In this document: positions 44,928 through 53,529 of the stretch, piece by piece | Layout of the letters: the number at the start of each line of letters is the position of its first letter | How positions within the stretch are numbered: position 1 is the stretch's first letter | Source of the DNA: Streptosporangium amethystogenes | GTDB lineage: Bacteria > Actinomycetota > Actinomycetes > Streptosporangiales > Streptosporangiaceae | DNA: 64,000 nucleotides | Direction: 5' to 3' | Assembly: GCF_000721075.1 (NCBI RefSeq) | Contig: NZ_JOEQ01000011.1 | Coordinates: forward strand, 124,001 to 188,000 | Translations under genes and position numbers: made by a program | The notes under the pieces: model-generated | What the model was told of the DNA's origin: nothing | Database searches by the model: none | What the model saw: only the letters and a program-made list of their open reading frames with translations

Positions 44928-45729
44928 TAATCGTTCGGTGACCCCAAACAGCGACAACGCCGACAAGTACCGCGTGAAGAGCCTGGATCACGCCATCGAC
45001 GTCGTGGAGGCGCTCGCGGACGGCGGGCGTGACGGCCTCGCCGTCACCGAGGTCGCGACCGCCGTCGGCATGTCCAAGAGCAGCGCCTACTCCATCCTGC
45101 AGACGCTGCTGAGACGCGGATTCGTGGCCAGCCAGGGGAGCGGTCCGACTCGGAGGTACCGCCTCGGCTTGAGTTTCGCCTACCTGGGAGACCGGGTGAC
45201 CTCCCAGACCGGGCTCCGCGAGGTCGCGATGCCCTATCTGGAGGAACTGACCCGAGCCGCCGGCCTGACCTCACGTCTTGCGATCTTCGATGAGGGGTAC
45301 GCCGTGGCCATCGGACGAGTCGACGGCCCCGGCACGATCCGTATCGCCCCGTTCCTCGGCCGCCGCGAGCTGCCACACGCCACCGCGATCGGCAAGGCGA
45401 TGCTCGCCACCCTTGGCGACGACGAGATCCATAGGATCATCAAGTCGACCGGCCTCCCGGCGCGTGGCCCCAATACCATCGTCGATGTCGACACCCTGCT
45501 ACGAGACCTCCGCCGCACCGCTGAACGGGGCTACGCGGTCGACGACGAGGAGGACACAGCCGGAGTCGTGTGCATCGGTGCGAGCGTGCTCGACCGCACG
45601 GGCACCTGCGTCGGCGCGATCAGCGTGACGGCGCTCAAGCACGAGATGCGTGCCGACGCCGTCGCCGAGATCGGCGTCCTCGTCCGCCGCTACGCCGACA
45701 CCATCACCGCCGAACTGGGGGGCCGCTAG
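44893..45729 (+). CDS. IclR-family transcriptional regulator, 278 aa
   Basis: Seen: N-terminal winged helix-turn-helix (KSLDHAIDVVEALADGGRDG, then VTEVATAVGMSKSSAYSIL) and the C-terminal IclR effector domain (LTSRLAIFDEGYAVAIGRVD, ATAIGKAMLATLGDDE, YAVDDEEDTAGVVCIGASVL). Divergent from the importer/HyuAB operon, so it is its likely regulator, responding to a pathway metabolite. The GTG start overlaps the stop of a five-codon ATG reading frame (44879-44896) that directly follows a perfect AAGGAGGT. Confidence 0.9.
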   Translation: MSSLTSAFGDTDNRSVTPNSDNADKYRVKSLDHAIDVVEALADGGRDGLAVTEVATAVGMSKSSAYSILQTLLRRGFVASQGSGPTRRYRLGLSFAYLGDRVTSQTGLREVAMPYLEELTRAAGLTSRLAIFDEGYAVAIGRVDGPGTIRIAPFLGRRELPHATAIGKAMLATLGDDEIHRIIKSTGLPARGPNTIVDVDTLLRDLRRTAERGYAVDDEEDTAGVVCIGASVLDRTGTCVGAISVTALKHEMRADAVAEIGVLVRRYADTITAELGGR

Positions 45730-45889
45730 TGTCCTTCGGCTGAAACAGTGATCCTGGATCTGTGCCCCGTTGTCATGTCGCCGGGTCCTCGTGCTGTTGA
45801 GGTCCGCCTGCCCGATGAGGAGCGGTCCTCGCTTTCTCCCAGGCCGGCCCGGGGAAGCGCCGCTTCGTAGTCGATGGGCGCCACCGAAC

Positions 45890-46708
45890 TCAATCGACTC
45901 GTGAACGCGATCCTTCGAGCCGGTCGGCCGTGAGCATCAACGGGGTGCCGACCCCGTTCCGGGAGGCCGCCTCGGCGAGGAAGGCGGCCAGCCATCCCAG
46001 CGCGTCCAACGACCATTCGGTGAGGACACCGTGGAATGTGGCCCGGTGCCGGGCGGGCCCGCGCCACAGCTCGTCGATGACCGCGGGTTCCAGGACCATG
46101 CCGTCGTCGGTCAAGTCGTCGGTCAGGGAGAACGAGTCGCACGCGAAGACGTCCTGCGTGAAACTCCGTATCCACTGGAGCATCTCGGGTGCCGCCGAGT
46201 GGATGGACGGATCCTGCCCGCCGTCCAACGTCACCCGTACCGGTGTTCTCCACCGCGGGTCACCGTCGGCGAACCAGCCGGCGTCCTGGAACAGGGGCAG
46301 CACAGCACTCGCCCGCGTTGAGGCGTCGAGGCTCTGCACCGGCAGCAGGAGCTGAACCGCTCGCAGGCGCGGAGTGCCGATACGCGCCACCACGTCGCCC
46401 GCACACGAGAGGAACGCCTGAACCGGCAACGGCCGGCCGTCGGGAACCGGTTCGGTCAACGACACCTGGAACCACGCGATGCGTGACGGCTCCGGGCCCT
46501 GCCCGGCGTCGTTCATCCCCCACAGGCCACCGGACGCGTTCTCGGTGGCCTCGGTGAGCCATCCCAGCGCGGACGACCTCGCGACGAACAGGCTGTACGC
46601 GTCCGAGGAGGCGACGCGAGGATCTCGCCACGGATGCAACGCCAGCTCGCCGTGCAGAGCCGCGAACATGGTGCTGTCGGGTCTGATGCTCACGTCGCCC
46701 TCTTCCAC
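45890..46708 (-). CDS. Hypothetical protein, 272 aa
   Basis: No family recognised. Soluble, Trp-rich mixed alpha/beta protein (LHPWRDPRVASSDAYSLFVA, GLWGMNDAGQGPEPSRIAWF, LPVQAFLSCAGDVVARIGTP, WSLDALGWLAAFLAEAA). GTG 46708 overlaps the TAG of the secreted-protein gene by one base; GTG 46693 has a good GAAGAGGG upstream and may be the real start. Coupled to the secreted protein, so the two may work together. Confidence 0.65.
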   Translation of the reverse strand: MEEGDVSIRPDSTMFAALHGELALHPWRDPRVASSDAYSLFVARSSALGWLTEATENASGGLWGMNDAGQGPEPSRIAWFQVSLTEPVPDGRPLPVQAFLSCAGDVVARIGTPRLRAVQLLLPVQSLDASTRASAVLPLFQDAGWFADGDPRWRTPVRVTLDGGQDPSIHSAAPEMLQWIRSFTQDVFACDSFSLTDDLTDDGMVLEPAVIDELWRGPARHRATFHGVLTEWSLDALGWLAAFLAEAASRNGVGTPLMLTADRLEGSRSRVD

Positions 46709-47265
46709 TATCGCCTGCAGTAGATGTTCCGGCTCGGTGTGTAGAGCTTGCCCGGGTCGTCGGCCAGGCCGACCAGGTCCACATCGACGACGCTACGCCA
46801 TCCCGTCAGGCTGTTGCTGTTGCAGCCGCCGCGTCCGGTCGCCCGGTTGCCGGCGCCGCCGCCGGAGCGCACCGTCGCACGGCCCGCCGTGCCGGCGTTT
46901 CTCCAGCTGCCGTCGGAGTAGTACTGCTGCAGCTGCACGGTGACGACCGCCAGGGTGGCGTTGCAGTTGCCGTTGACCCACCAGCCGTGCCCGGAGGCCT
47001 CGAAGGCGGACGAGGAGACGTGGACGTAGTCCCCCGCGGTGTTGAAGACGCACAGCGCCCGGGTGCTCGTCGCGGAACCGGTGTTCTCCAGGCTCGCCTC
47101 GCTCCCCGCGGGAGCCCGGCCGGTATCGGGGGCCGGAGCGGGGGTGGGAGGGGGTGCGAGGACGGACGCCGACGGAACCGCGATCGCCGCGGTCTGCGAC
47201 ATCCCGAGGAGCGCCGCGCTGACGATGCCAGCCGTCATGGAGACCTTGCGGAGTGATTGACGCAT
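46708..47265 (-). CDS. Secreted hypothetical protein, 185 aa
   Basis: A signal peptide is clear: basic MRQSLRKVSM, a hydrophobic run AGIVSAALLGMSQTAAIA and cleavage near AVPSA. A Pro/Ala linker (APPPTPAPAPD) leads to a small folded domain with LCVFNTAGDYVHVSSSAF, WWVNGNCNATLAVVTVQLQQ and a closing NIYCRR; four cysteines could form two disulfides. It resembles secreted actinomycete beta-rich proteins, but I cannot name a family. Confidence 0.72.
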   Translation of the reverse strand: MRQSLRKVSMTAGIVSAALLGMSQTAAIAVPSASVLAPPPTPAPAPDTGRAPAGSEASLENTGSATSTRALCVFNTAGDYVHVSSSAFEASGHGWWVNGNCNATLAVVTVQLQQYYSDGSWRNAGTAGRATVRSGGGAGNRATGRGGCNSNSLTGWRSVVDVDLVGLADDPGKLYTPSRNIYCRR

Positions 47266-47746
47266 GATCGTACCTCCGTGCTGAGTCGAGTCGAGCAGGG
47301 ACAGGAGCTGCTGTGCGAATCCTGTCTGGCGGTTGAGAATGCGCGCGGTGCTGATCTCAGGTAATGGCGCCAGGCATTGGTAAACGTGTCATTTCCGCTC
47401 TGTCATGTCAACGGAAAAAGAATTATTGACGGCGTTTGGGCGACTGTTCGATCTATGATTTACCGCCATAGGCGGACAATTCATCGAATAATTATTTATT
47501 TTTCGTCAAAGTCCATTAAGGATCTCATGTTGCCGTAGGTGCTAATTCGCAAAAAAGGCTGATAAGACGACCGCCGTACGGCGTCGCCGTTCCCGTTGCC
47601 GATCTTCAATTCATGGAGTTCGGCGGCCCGATGGAGCCAAGGGGAGCGGCGGGATGCGGGTCGGCGTGAAGAACGCATGCCGGTGGGCTTACCCCGGCTG
47701 TCCGAACGTTCAGGTGGACGGGATCATCTACACATCGTCTTGAACG
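47266..47746. other. Intergenic region, promoter side AT-rich, no gene seen
   Basis: The first part upstream of the secreted-protein gene, and especially 47400-47530, is much more AT-rich than the flanks (AATTATTTATTTTTCG). No reading frame with a plausible start and codon use was found. It probably holds the promoter of the secreted-protein gene. Confidence 0.4.
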
Positions 47747-47867
47747 TCAGATGCGGAGCCGCATCGCCCGAACGTCGGTGATCAGGGTGGTGATCGTGCC
47801 GTCGTCGGTGCGGGTGAAGTACCGGGCGTTTCCGGAGGTGATGGAACCGTTTCCGGTGACTCCTATT
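47747..47867 (-). pseudogene. Fragment of a decayed gene (C-terminal end)
   Basis: The minus frame reads TGNGSITSGNARYFTRTDDG then TITTLITDVRAMRLRI and a TGA at 47747-47749. Codon use is coding-like, but there is no start codon or ribosome binding site before it and the reading frame does not continue sensibly upstream. I read it as a gene relic; the family is not identified. Confidence 0.35.
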
Positions 47868-47978
47868 TGAAGCCGTCACATTCACCCGTTTGGGAACTAT
47901 CGCAGCTGAAATGCCGTTGGCATGATGAACATCGACAGCAGGACATGTGGACACGATGTCCTGCGGATCGGAGATGAG

Positions 47979-48263
47979 ATGGGCAGCGATCCCCAGAAGG
48001 TCCGTCAGTATCACCTGAGACCTGGAAATGTCCGTGAGATGAGGGACAACGTGATCGTCGGTTTCCGGAAGCTCTGGACGCCACGAGGACTGGTCACGCT
48101 GGGAGCGGTGGCCCTCTGGGTGGTCGGTGTCATGGTCGTTTCTCCGCTCCTGTTCCCCGATCCCCTCTGGCCAGGTGGTCTCCGCCGGAGCGGATTGGAG
48201 TCGGGGGTGTGCCTGGCCGGGACCATGGTGATCGCCTCCAGGATCTTGCGCCCCTGGAGGTGA
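47979..48263 (+). CDS. Small membrane protein, possibly truncated, 94 aa
   Basis: ATG 47979 has GGAG 5 nt upstream, better than ATG 47922. The chain (MGSDPQKVRQYHLRPGNVRE) has two hydrophobic stretches, LVTLGAVALWVVGVMVVSPLLF and SGVCLAGTMVIASRIL. Its last codons overlap the antisense NB-ARC relic, so the natural C-terminus may have been lost in the same rearrangement. No family recognised. Confidence 0.4.
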   Translation: MGSDPQKVRQYHLRPGNVREMRDNVIVGFRKLWTPRGLVTLGAVALWVVGVMVVSPLLFPDPLWPGGLRRSGLESGVCLAGTMVIASRILRPWR

Positions 48264-48779
48264 CGAACGCGCTTTGCGCCTTCCCCTGCTCGGCGTCCAC
48301 CGGCCGGTATTCGGCGGTGACGGCCCGCAGCAGGGCGACGGCCTCCGGCTCGGCAGCGTGCGTCGCCGCATTGTCCAGGACGACCAGCACCCGGCGGCCG
48401 ACCAGTCGCGAGCGGTAGAGCTGCCCGTCGGGAAAACGGTCCCGAACCTGATAGGCCCAGCGCAGCGCGAGGGATGTCTTCCCCACGCCCGCGGTCCCGG
48501 CGATCACGCACACCGAGATGACCCGCGGATCGCCGTCTTCGCCGATCAGGATCGTGTTCAGTTCTTCGAACTCGCCGGTGCGGTTGACGAACCCACGCAC
48601 ATCGGCCGGTAGCTGCCGTGGGGTGAGGTTCGTGGAACCGCTCCGGTCCGGTCTGCCGTGCTCGTGGAAGTGGACTCCGCCACTGACGTCCCTGGCCTGT
48701 ACGACATCACGCGAAGACCCCGACAGTTCGGAATGCGAGCTGCCGGGGTGTTTCTCGTCTTCTCCGGGCTTTTTGACGC
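48200..48779 (-). pseudogene. Internally deleted NB-ARC (AfsR/STAND-type) regulator relic
   Basis: The minus frame from about 48779 reads KKPGEDEKHPG..., VVQARDVSGGVHFHEHG, NLTPRQLPADVRGFVNRTGE, then Walker A VIAGTAGVGKTSLALRWAY and RFPDGQLYRSRLVGRRVLVVLDNAA. Intact relatives have roughly 50 residues between DGQLY and the LAGRR segment; here they are joined directly. There is no in-frame start codon upstream, and after VTSRGA the frame loses family resemblance. This is a decayed remnant of an NB-ARC protein. Confidence 0.7.
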
Positions 48780-49409
48780 CTACTCCGCCTTCGTCGTGGG
48801 CGAGGGAAGGTGTGCCACCTCGCGGTCGAAGTAGGACATCACATCTTCACCGGCCTCGTAGAGGCTTTTGAGGTATTTTTCCCAACCGCCGATCAGGCCG
48901 GGATCGGTGTAGCGAACCGCGCCGTTCGGGACGCCGATTTCGGTGTAGAGAACGTGGTATAGGGTTCGGCCGCCGAGGATGACCACTTCCGGTAGTGGAG
49001 CGGTCCTCTCCGAGGCCGCCACCTTTTCCACGCCGACCACGCGGACCCGCTCACCGCATTCGGCACGCAGTCGCAGCGAGTGCAGCTCCCACTGCATATA
49101 TGGCGTGAGCGGCGTCTCGACCACGCGTATCCGGTGGAAGAAGGAACCGCGGCGTTCGTCCTCCCGGGCGACCGCGAGCAGGTCGTCTCGCCTTTCGTTG
49201 AGAAGCCGCAGCGCTTCCTCCCAGTCGCCCCGGCGAAACGCGTCACGGCTGGGACTGCCCTGTTCCTCGAAGTGCTGCCGCCGCTCGAACTTCCAGGAGT
49301 CCCGGTTGCGAATCTGCGCGTCCCGGTGCCGGAAGTCGCGTCGGTAGGCGTCCCTGACGAGCCTTTCGCCCTGTGCGGGGACGAGGAAGGGAGCGCGGGG
49401 ATCAAGCAT
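48780..49409 (-). CDS. DUF6879-type protein, 209 aa
   Basis: ATG 49409 (MLDPRAPFLVPAQGERLVRD) overlaps the upstream gene by 8 nt. The chain has the family look: HRDAQIRNRDSWKFERRQHF, WEEALRLLNERRDDLLAV, PYMQWELHSLRLRAECGERV, LPEVVILGGRTLYHVLY. These proteins are common beside small partner genes and helix-turn-helix regulators in actinomycetes; their function is unknown. The pair with the 89-aa protein fits that pattern. Confidence 0.7.
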   Translation of the reverse strand: MLDPRAPFLVPAQGERLVRDAYRRDFRHRDAQIRNRDSWKFERRQHFEEQGSPSRDAFRRGDWEEALRLLNERRDDLLAVAREDERRGSFFHRIRVVETPLTPYMQWELHSLRLRAECGERVRVVGVEKVAASERTAPLPEVVILGGRTLYHVLYTEIGVPNGAVRYTDPGLIGGWEKYLKSLYEAGEDVMSYFDREVAHLPSPTTKAE

Positions 49410-49671
49410 CGGCGATGTCCGCCTTCGCCGCGCTGAGCATGATGCCCGGGATGACGACCAGCCGCTCATCGGGGGCGAGGGACACGCCCTCCGGCAGGCG
49501 GGGGCCGTAGGCGGCGGTGAGGTCCCTGCCGATCACTGCGATGTCACCGTTGTCGAGTTGCCAGATATCTGGACATTCGTCGCGGCCGTCCGAACGGTCC
49601 AGCTCTTTGGCCGACTTCCCTAATCGCCGCTCGAATGACGCGGAAGGGTCAGCTTCCCAGGAACGAGCCAT
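49402..49671 (-). CDS. Small DUF6879-associated protein, 89 aa
   Basis: ATG 49671 follows GGAGG by 5 nt (MARSWEADPSASFERRLGKS). It contains CPDIWQLDNGDIAVIGRDLT, a beta-hairpin motif typical of small proteins encoded directly before DUF6879 genes. Its stop overlaps the partner's start by 8 nt, which points to stoichiometric production. Role unknown. Confidence 0.68.
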   Translation of the reverse strand: MARSWEADPSASFERRLGKSAKELDRSDGRDECPDIWQLDNGDIAVIGRDLTAAYGPRLPEGVSLAPDERLVVIPGIMLSAAKADIADA

Positions 49672-50032
49672 GCCCGCCTCCACTTGGCTTGGCTGTGCGT
49701 TCTACCTGTGCGGAGCATATGTTGGACGGCACTCCGGGACAACGGAATGGGTGGATTATCGCGCGAACATGGCCGAAAAAACAAACCGCCTGACCGAAAC
49801 GGCGGACAAATGAGCTGAGTGGAAGGTGTTCACGACGCCTGCCTGCCGATTTTCGATGCGTATGGTGACGAAGGCTTGATGTCGAACCGGCCTCGACCTG
49901 CCGGTCATCGATCAGTGGACATTTTCCGGGTCCGCAGTACGTCCGCACATTCCGACATCCAGCACTTCGGTGCTTGATTCTGGTTGTCCGTGGACTTCGG
50001 AGATGCCGAGAACATCACGGCAGTAACAGTGC
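49672..50032. other. Intergenic region, no gene seen
   Basis: The region between the minus-strand DUF6879 pair and a small relic. It holds the presumed promoter of the pair. I saw no reading frame with coding-like composition on either strand. Confidence 0.35.
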
Positions 50033-50161
50033 GTGCGGGATTGTCTGCTGCCACAAAGTCTCATATTTAATGAGAAGGGCGTCATCGCCGACCGGGACTC
50101 CATCGGCGGCGCCCGGATTGCATGGCTCACGGTCTACGACAGCCGGTACGAGGACGGCTGA
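50033..50161 (+). pseudogene. Small reading frame or gene relic, 42 aa
   Basis: From GTG 50033 the frame reads VRDCLLPQSLIFNEKGVIAD then RDSIGGARIAWLTVYDSRYEDG and TGA. The second half has coding-like codon use, but there is no ribosome binding site and nothing is conserved upstream. I take it as the C-terminal end of a lost gene; a real tiny gene is possible. Confidence 0.3.
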
Positions 50162-50181
50162 TCGGGGCTGTCGAAGGACGA

Positions 50182-50511
50182 TCAGTCCATTTCCTGTGGT
50201 CTGTAGGGCTTTGGAGCATCGAAGGTGATCCCACCTTCGATATCCCTGGCCTGCACCGCGTTACCGTGCACGGTGCCACTGATCTCGTTGTGGACACCGC
50301 CGGGCTCGGGGCCAGGCCCGGCCTCCTCGGGGCGTGTGGAAACAGCGCCGAAAACCGCCAGCCCCAGCCCCAGCAGTCCGACGAAGGCGCCGAGCACGCT
50401 GGCGAGCTTGTCGGCGCGATCCAGGCCGACCGCGATGAAATACCACCCCAGCGCGACCAGGGCCGCCAGCGCCACGGTTACGCCCGACCAGACCAGTGTG
50501 CGTCTCGACAT
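50182..50511 (-). CDS. Small membrane protein with QARDIEGG motif, 109 aa
   Basis: Two membrane helices (TLVWSGVTVALAALVALGWYF, ASVLGAFVGLLGLGLAVFGAV), a Pro/Glu linker, then VHNEISGTVHGNAVQARDIE and GGITF. The motif QARDIxGGI/V also occurs in the NB-ARC relic of this window (VVQARDVSGGVHFH). In actinomycetes this short motif recurs in NB-ARC, TPR and small membrane proteins, so a shared interaction element is inferred. Function unknown. Confidence 0.7.
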   Translation of the reverse strand: MSRRTLVWSGVTVALAALVALGWYFIAVGLDRADKLASVLGAFVGLLGLGLAVFGAVSTRPEEAGPGPEPGGVHNEISGTVHGNAVQARDIEGGITFDAPKPYRPQEMD

Positions 50512-50906
50512 GCGTTCAGTGTCGGCCAGGTTTCAGAACGGGGGAAGCCCGGCGCTCCGGTGCGTTGACCGCGATGCTCGGCCCTTCGCGAGCAGGCGTC
50601 CGTCGAACTTCGCCGTTCTGGTCTTCACAGACCTCGGCCACGTCGGCTGGGAGTCGACCGAGACCACTGATGACGTGGCCTCGTTCACCGGTCCGAACGC
50701 GGATCCGCGCCCTGGTCACCGACGGTGTAGCCCGTGCTCGGCCTCGGCTCGGGTCGATGCGACCGGACGCCGAGGTGGACCGTGCGCACGGGTCCGGGGA
50801 GTCTCAGCACCGGTCTCGCGGAACGCCTGGGTGGTGAGGAGTCCCGCGAACGGCGACCAGGCTGCCCCGTAACGCCATGCGTCAGGCGGTTCAGTGGTTC
50901 AGTGGT
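50512..50906. other. Intergenic region, no gene seen
   Basis: A 395-bp GC-rich gap between a minus-strand membrane protein gene and the 3' end of the TetR gene. Several open frames exist, but none has a ribosome binding site or a family resemblance. A partial decayed gene cannot be excluded. Confidence 0.3.
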
Positions 50907-51509
50907 TCACAGCAGCCGTCTCTGTACGATGTCGGCGATGACCGTGGTCACCACCTTGCCGACGGCTCCGGTCTCCACCGGGGCGGCTTCCCGGTCGGCG
51001 AACAGCAGGTGCCCGGCCCCGATCAGTGAGAGCGCGAGCGTGTCGACGTCGGCGTCGGCCGCGATACGGCCCAGCTCGCATTCGTCGTTGAGGTAGCAGG
51101 CGATCATGGCCACGGCCTCCGTCATGACCGGGATACCGTGGCCCGGCCTGGCGTGGCGCAGCCGAGCGCGCAGCTCGTCCCGGAAGATGACGAGACCGAC
51201 GATCGCCACCGCGACCGGGTCGAACAGGTCCATCAGCGCGCCGGTGAGGTTGACGGCGACGGTGCCGGTCCCGGCGGACTCGCGCAAGGCGGCGGTCTGG
51301 TCGTCGATCCGGGCGATACGGTCTCGCACGAGCTCGGCGAGGAAGTCGTCGAAGTCGGCGAAGTGCCGGTGCAGGACGCCCTTGGCGACGCCTGCCTCGG
51401 TGGTGACCGCACGGCTGGTCAGCGCGTTCGGCCCGTCCTGAAGCAGGACGCGCTCGGCGGCGTCGAACAACTGCCGGCGGACGTCACGGATGTGCACTCC
51501 GGTCGGCAC
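50907..51509 (-). CDS. TetR-family transcriptional regulator, 200 aa
   Basis: GTG 51509 has AAGGAGG 8 nt upstream and is preferred over ATG 51563, which would lie within the operator. Seen: N-terminal helix-turn-helix (IRDVRRQLFDAAERVLLQDG, then TTEAGVAKGVLHRHFADFDD) and a helical ligand-binding domain. Divergent from a methyltransferase gene whose start codon lies within the tandem palindromes 51556-51591, the likely operator. Confidence 0.88.
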   Translation of the reverse strand: MPTGVHIRDVRRQLFDAAERVLLQDGPNALTSRAVTTEAGVAKGVLHRHFADFDDFLAELVRDRIARIDDQTAALRESAGTGTVAVNLTGALMDLFDPVAVAIVGLVIFRDELRARLRHARPGHGIPVMTEAVAMIACYLNDECELGRIAADADVDTLALSLIGAGHLLFADREAAPVETGAVGKVVTTVIADIVQRRLL

Positions 51510-51555
51510 CGCGCGTTCCTCCTTACGCTCACCGCGGACGTTACCCTGTTGGCAA

Positions 51556-51591
51556 GTGGGCATGTGCCCACTATGGTGGGCGCATGCCCAC
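51556..51591. promoter_or_regulatory. Tandem palindromic operator GTGGGC-N4-GCCCAC
   Basis: Two 16-bp inverted repeats, GTGGGCATGTGCCCAC (51556-51571) and GTGGGCGCATGCCCAC (51576-51591), with centres 20 bp apart, about two helical turns. They lie between the divergent TetR and methyltransferase genes and cover the methyltransferase start codon. This is the usual layout for a TetR-family repressor controlling itself and its neighbour. Confidence 0.75.
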
Positions 51592-52399
51592 TATGTCGCA
51601 GGGACAATCGAATGAGCCGCACAAGGCCAGACAGATGGCGGAGTCGTTCGGGGCGGACGCCGAACGCTACGACCGGGCCCGGCCCCGCTATCCCGACGCT
51701 CTCGTACAGCGGATCGTCGCCGCCAGCCCCGGGCCTGACGTCCTGGACGTCGGCTGCGGCACCGGTATAGAGGCCCGGCAGTTCCAGGCGGCCGGCTGCA
51801 CGGTGCTGGGCGTCGACCCCGATGAGCGAATGGCCGAGTTCGCGCGGCGCAGTGGGGTCGAAGTGGAGGTGGCGACGTTCGAGGCCTGGGATTCGGCCGG
51901 CCGAACGTTCGACGCGGTCATCGCGGGCCAGGCCTGGCACTGGGTGGACCCGGTCGCGGGCGCCGTGAAGGCGGCCCAGGTCCTGCGGCCCGGCGGCCGG
52001 CTGGCGGTGTTCGCGCATGTCTTCGAGCCTCCGCCCGCCATCGCGGAGGCCTTCACGGCGGTCTATCGGCGGGTGGTGCCCGACTCGCCGTTCAACGGCC
52101 AACCACCGAAGCAGACCCGGGACATCTACCAGGAGATGTTCACCATGTTCGCCGACGGAATCCGAAAGGCGGATGAGCTCGGCGACCCGGAGCAGTGGCG
52201 ATTCGACTGGGAGCGGTTCTACACCCGCGACGAGTGGCTGGATCTGCTGCCCACGACCGGTGGCCTCACCCGGCTCCCGGCGGACCAGCTGGCCGAAGTG
52301 CTGGCAGGCGTCGGGGCCGCCATCGACGCGATCGGGGGCGGCTTCACGATGCCCTACACCATGGTGGCGGTCACCGCGGTAAGAACCGGCGCCGGCTGA
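51584..52399 (+). CDS. Class I SAM-dependent methyltransferase, 271 aa
   Basis: Seen: motif I VLDVGCGTGIEARQFQAAGC (about 43-62), VLGVDPDERM, FDAVIAGQAWHWVDPVAGAV and LRPGGRLAVFAHVFEPP, the UbiE/Methyltransf_11 pattern, and AESFGADAERYDRARPRYPD at the N-terminus, typical of this subgroup. ATG 51584 and ATG 51593 are both possible; neither has a ribosome binding site, and both lie at or next to the operator, so the message may be nearly leaderless. The substrate is probably a small toxic or signalling molecule sensed by the TetR protein (inference). Confidence 0.87.
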   Translation: MPTMSQGQSNEPHKARQMAESFGADAERYDRARPRYPDALVQRIVAASPGPDVLDVGCGTGIEARQFQAAGCTVLGVDPDERMAEFARRSGVEVEVATFEAWDSAGRTFDAVIAGQAWHWVDPVAGAVKAAQVLRPGGRLAVFAHVFEPPPAIAEAFTAVYRRVVPDSPFNGQPPKQTRDIYQEMFTMFADGIRKADELGDPEQWRFDWERFYTRDEWLDLLPTTGGLTRLPADQLAEVLAGVGAAIDAIGGGFTMPYTMVAVTAVRTGAG

Positions 52400-52708
52400 C
52401 CCGGCTTTCCGGGGTATCCGACGCTGAGGGCAGGGCGCCGGCCTTGTGGCCGGTAGCGCTACTGACGATCAAAGGTGGACGTTACACGAAGGCCATCTAT
52501 CGCCGCAGGTCAGCGGCATGATCGCATGTAACTTTGAGCTTTCGTGTTCAGTACGCGACCAACATGGGACTCGCCAGAGGTCGGGCAGTGGCCGCCCGTC
52601 AAGGGAGAGATCCAGGTCTTACCGGCGGCGGCGTGAAAGTACATCCGGAGCCGGTGCTCGATTAGGGTTGAGCGCCTTGTTGGCTTTCTCGCCCCCCGGG
52701 AAGTACAC
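52400..52708. other. Intergenic region with kinase-gene relic
   Basis: Holds the first copy of the duplicated kinase 5' region (52548-52640). The rest shows no coding signal. The promoter of the plus-strand membrane protein gene at 52709 should lie in its last 60 bp. Confidence 0.4.
52548..52640 (-). pseudogene. Relic of a Ser/Thr kinase 5' end, copy 1
   Basis: On the minus strand ATG 52565 reads MLVAY then stops. The preceding 75 bp (CTTGACGGGC, CCCGACCTCTGGC, GAGTCCC before ATG) match copy 2 at 53749-53905. Copy 2 reads MLVAQRYELRQPI, the usual start of actinomycete Ser/Thr kinases. Only the promoter, leader and four codons remain here. Confidence 0.5.
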
Positions 52709-53524
52709 ATGCGCCCCATCCGTTCGGGCCGTCGATATCGTTTCGGATGGCCCGCCGCATTCGTCGTGGGCGGTTACCTGGCCGCGGTGCTCGCATTCGG
52801 CGTCGTCGCGCTGGTGAGCGGTGACGACAGGATCCTCCGGCTGCTGGTGGCTCTCCGGGGAGAGCCGGGCATGGGCTGGCAGGTGTTGCTCCTGCTCCTG
52901 GCCGGTGTGGCGCAGGGCTGGGCGCTGTGGCAGATCCTCCGCGGGCGGGTCGCCGGGGAGATCGGCGAACAGGGGAGAGCCGTCCGGCTGTTGCGGGTGG
53001 CGCTCTATGTCAATGTGGCCCTCTTCTTGCCTGATTTGTTCGCGGCCTATCTGCCGTGGCGGACCTACGGCCTGGAAGAGCTCGGACAGCTCGCCCTGGT
53101 GGTGCTGTTCCACCGGGTGCTGGACGGCGCCTCCCGCCCGCTGCGGCTCACCGCGCTGGTGGCCGGGACGCTCGACGTGGCGGGCTCGATCGGGGCGGAG
53201 GCGTTCGGCGGGGTCTTCGAGATCGTCCAGCTGAACGGGTGGACCTGGCTGCTCTGGATGCTGCTGACCGTCGTGGCCCAGGCCGGGGACGGCAGGTGGG
53301 GCAGGGGCACCGTGTGGTCGGGGGTGGCGGCCATGGTGCTGCCGTTATTCGTCGCACCGCTGGTGTTCGCCCTCATCGATGACTACTCCGCCTTCACACC
53401 GCTCCTGGGGGTGGTCGCCCTTTTCCGGCCGGTCTGGCTGGCCCGGTCCGCCCACGACCTCGCCGGCCCGCACCCCAGGCGGGTACGGACGGAGGAGAAG
53501 CGGACCGGGGCCCCGTTCGACTGA
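52709..53524 (+). CDS. Multi-pass membrane protein, 271 aa
   Basis: Starts MRPIRSGRRYRFGWPAAFVV and has about seven hydrophobic segments (FVVGGYLAAVLAFGVVALVS, QVLLLLLAGVAQGWALWQIL, LLRVALYVNVALFLPDLFAA, GQLALVVLFHRVL, WTWLLWMLLTVVAQA, VAAMVLPLFVAPLVFALI, FTPLLGVVALFRPVWLA). No transport or enzyme motif recognised. It is bracketed by the two kinase-gene relics. Confidence 0.7.
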   Translation: MRPIRSGRRYRFGWPAAFVVGGYLAAVLAFGVVALVSGDDRILRLLVALRGEPGMGWQVLLLLLAGVAQGWALWQILRGRVAGEIGEQGRAVRLLRVALYVNVALFLPDLFAAYLPWRTYGLEELGQLALVVLFHRVLDGASRPLRLTALVAGTLDVAGSIGAEAFGGVFEIVQLNGWTWLLWMLLTVVAQAGDGRWGRGTVWSGVAAMVLPLFVAPLVFALIDDYSAFTPLLGVVALFRPVWLARSAHDLAGPHPRRVRTEEKRTGAPFD

Positions 53525-53529
53525 TGGCC

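Noticed and set aside
45726..46253. Minus-strand frame of 175 codons between the IclR gene and the hypothetical gene
   Set aside because: It overlaps the better-supported frame 45890-46708 almost fully and its translation is Arg/Gly-rich without structure.
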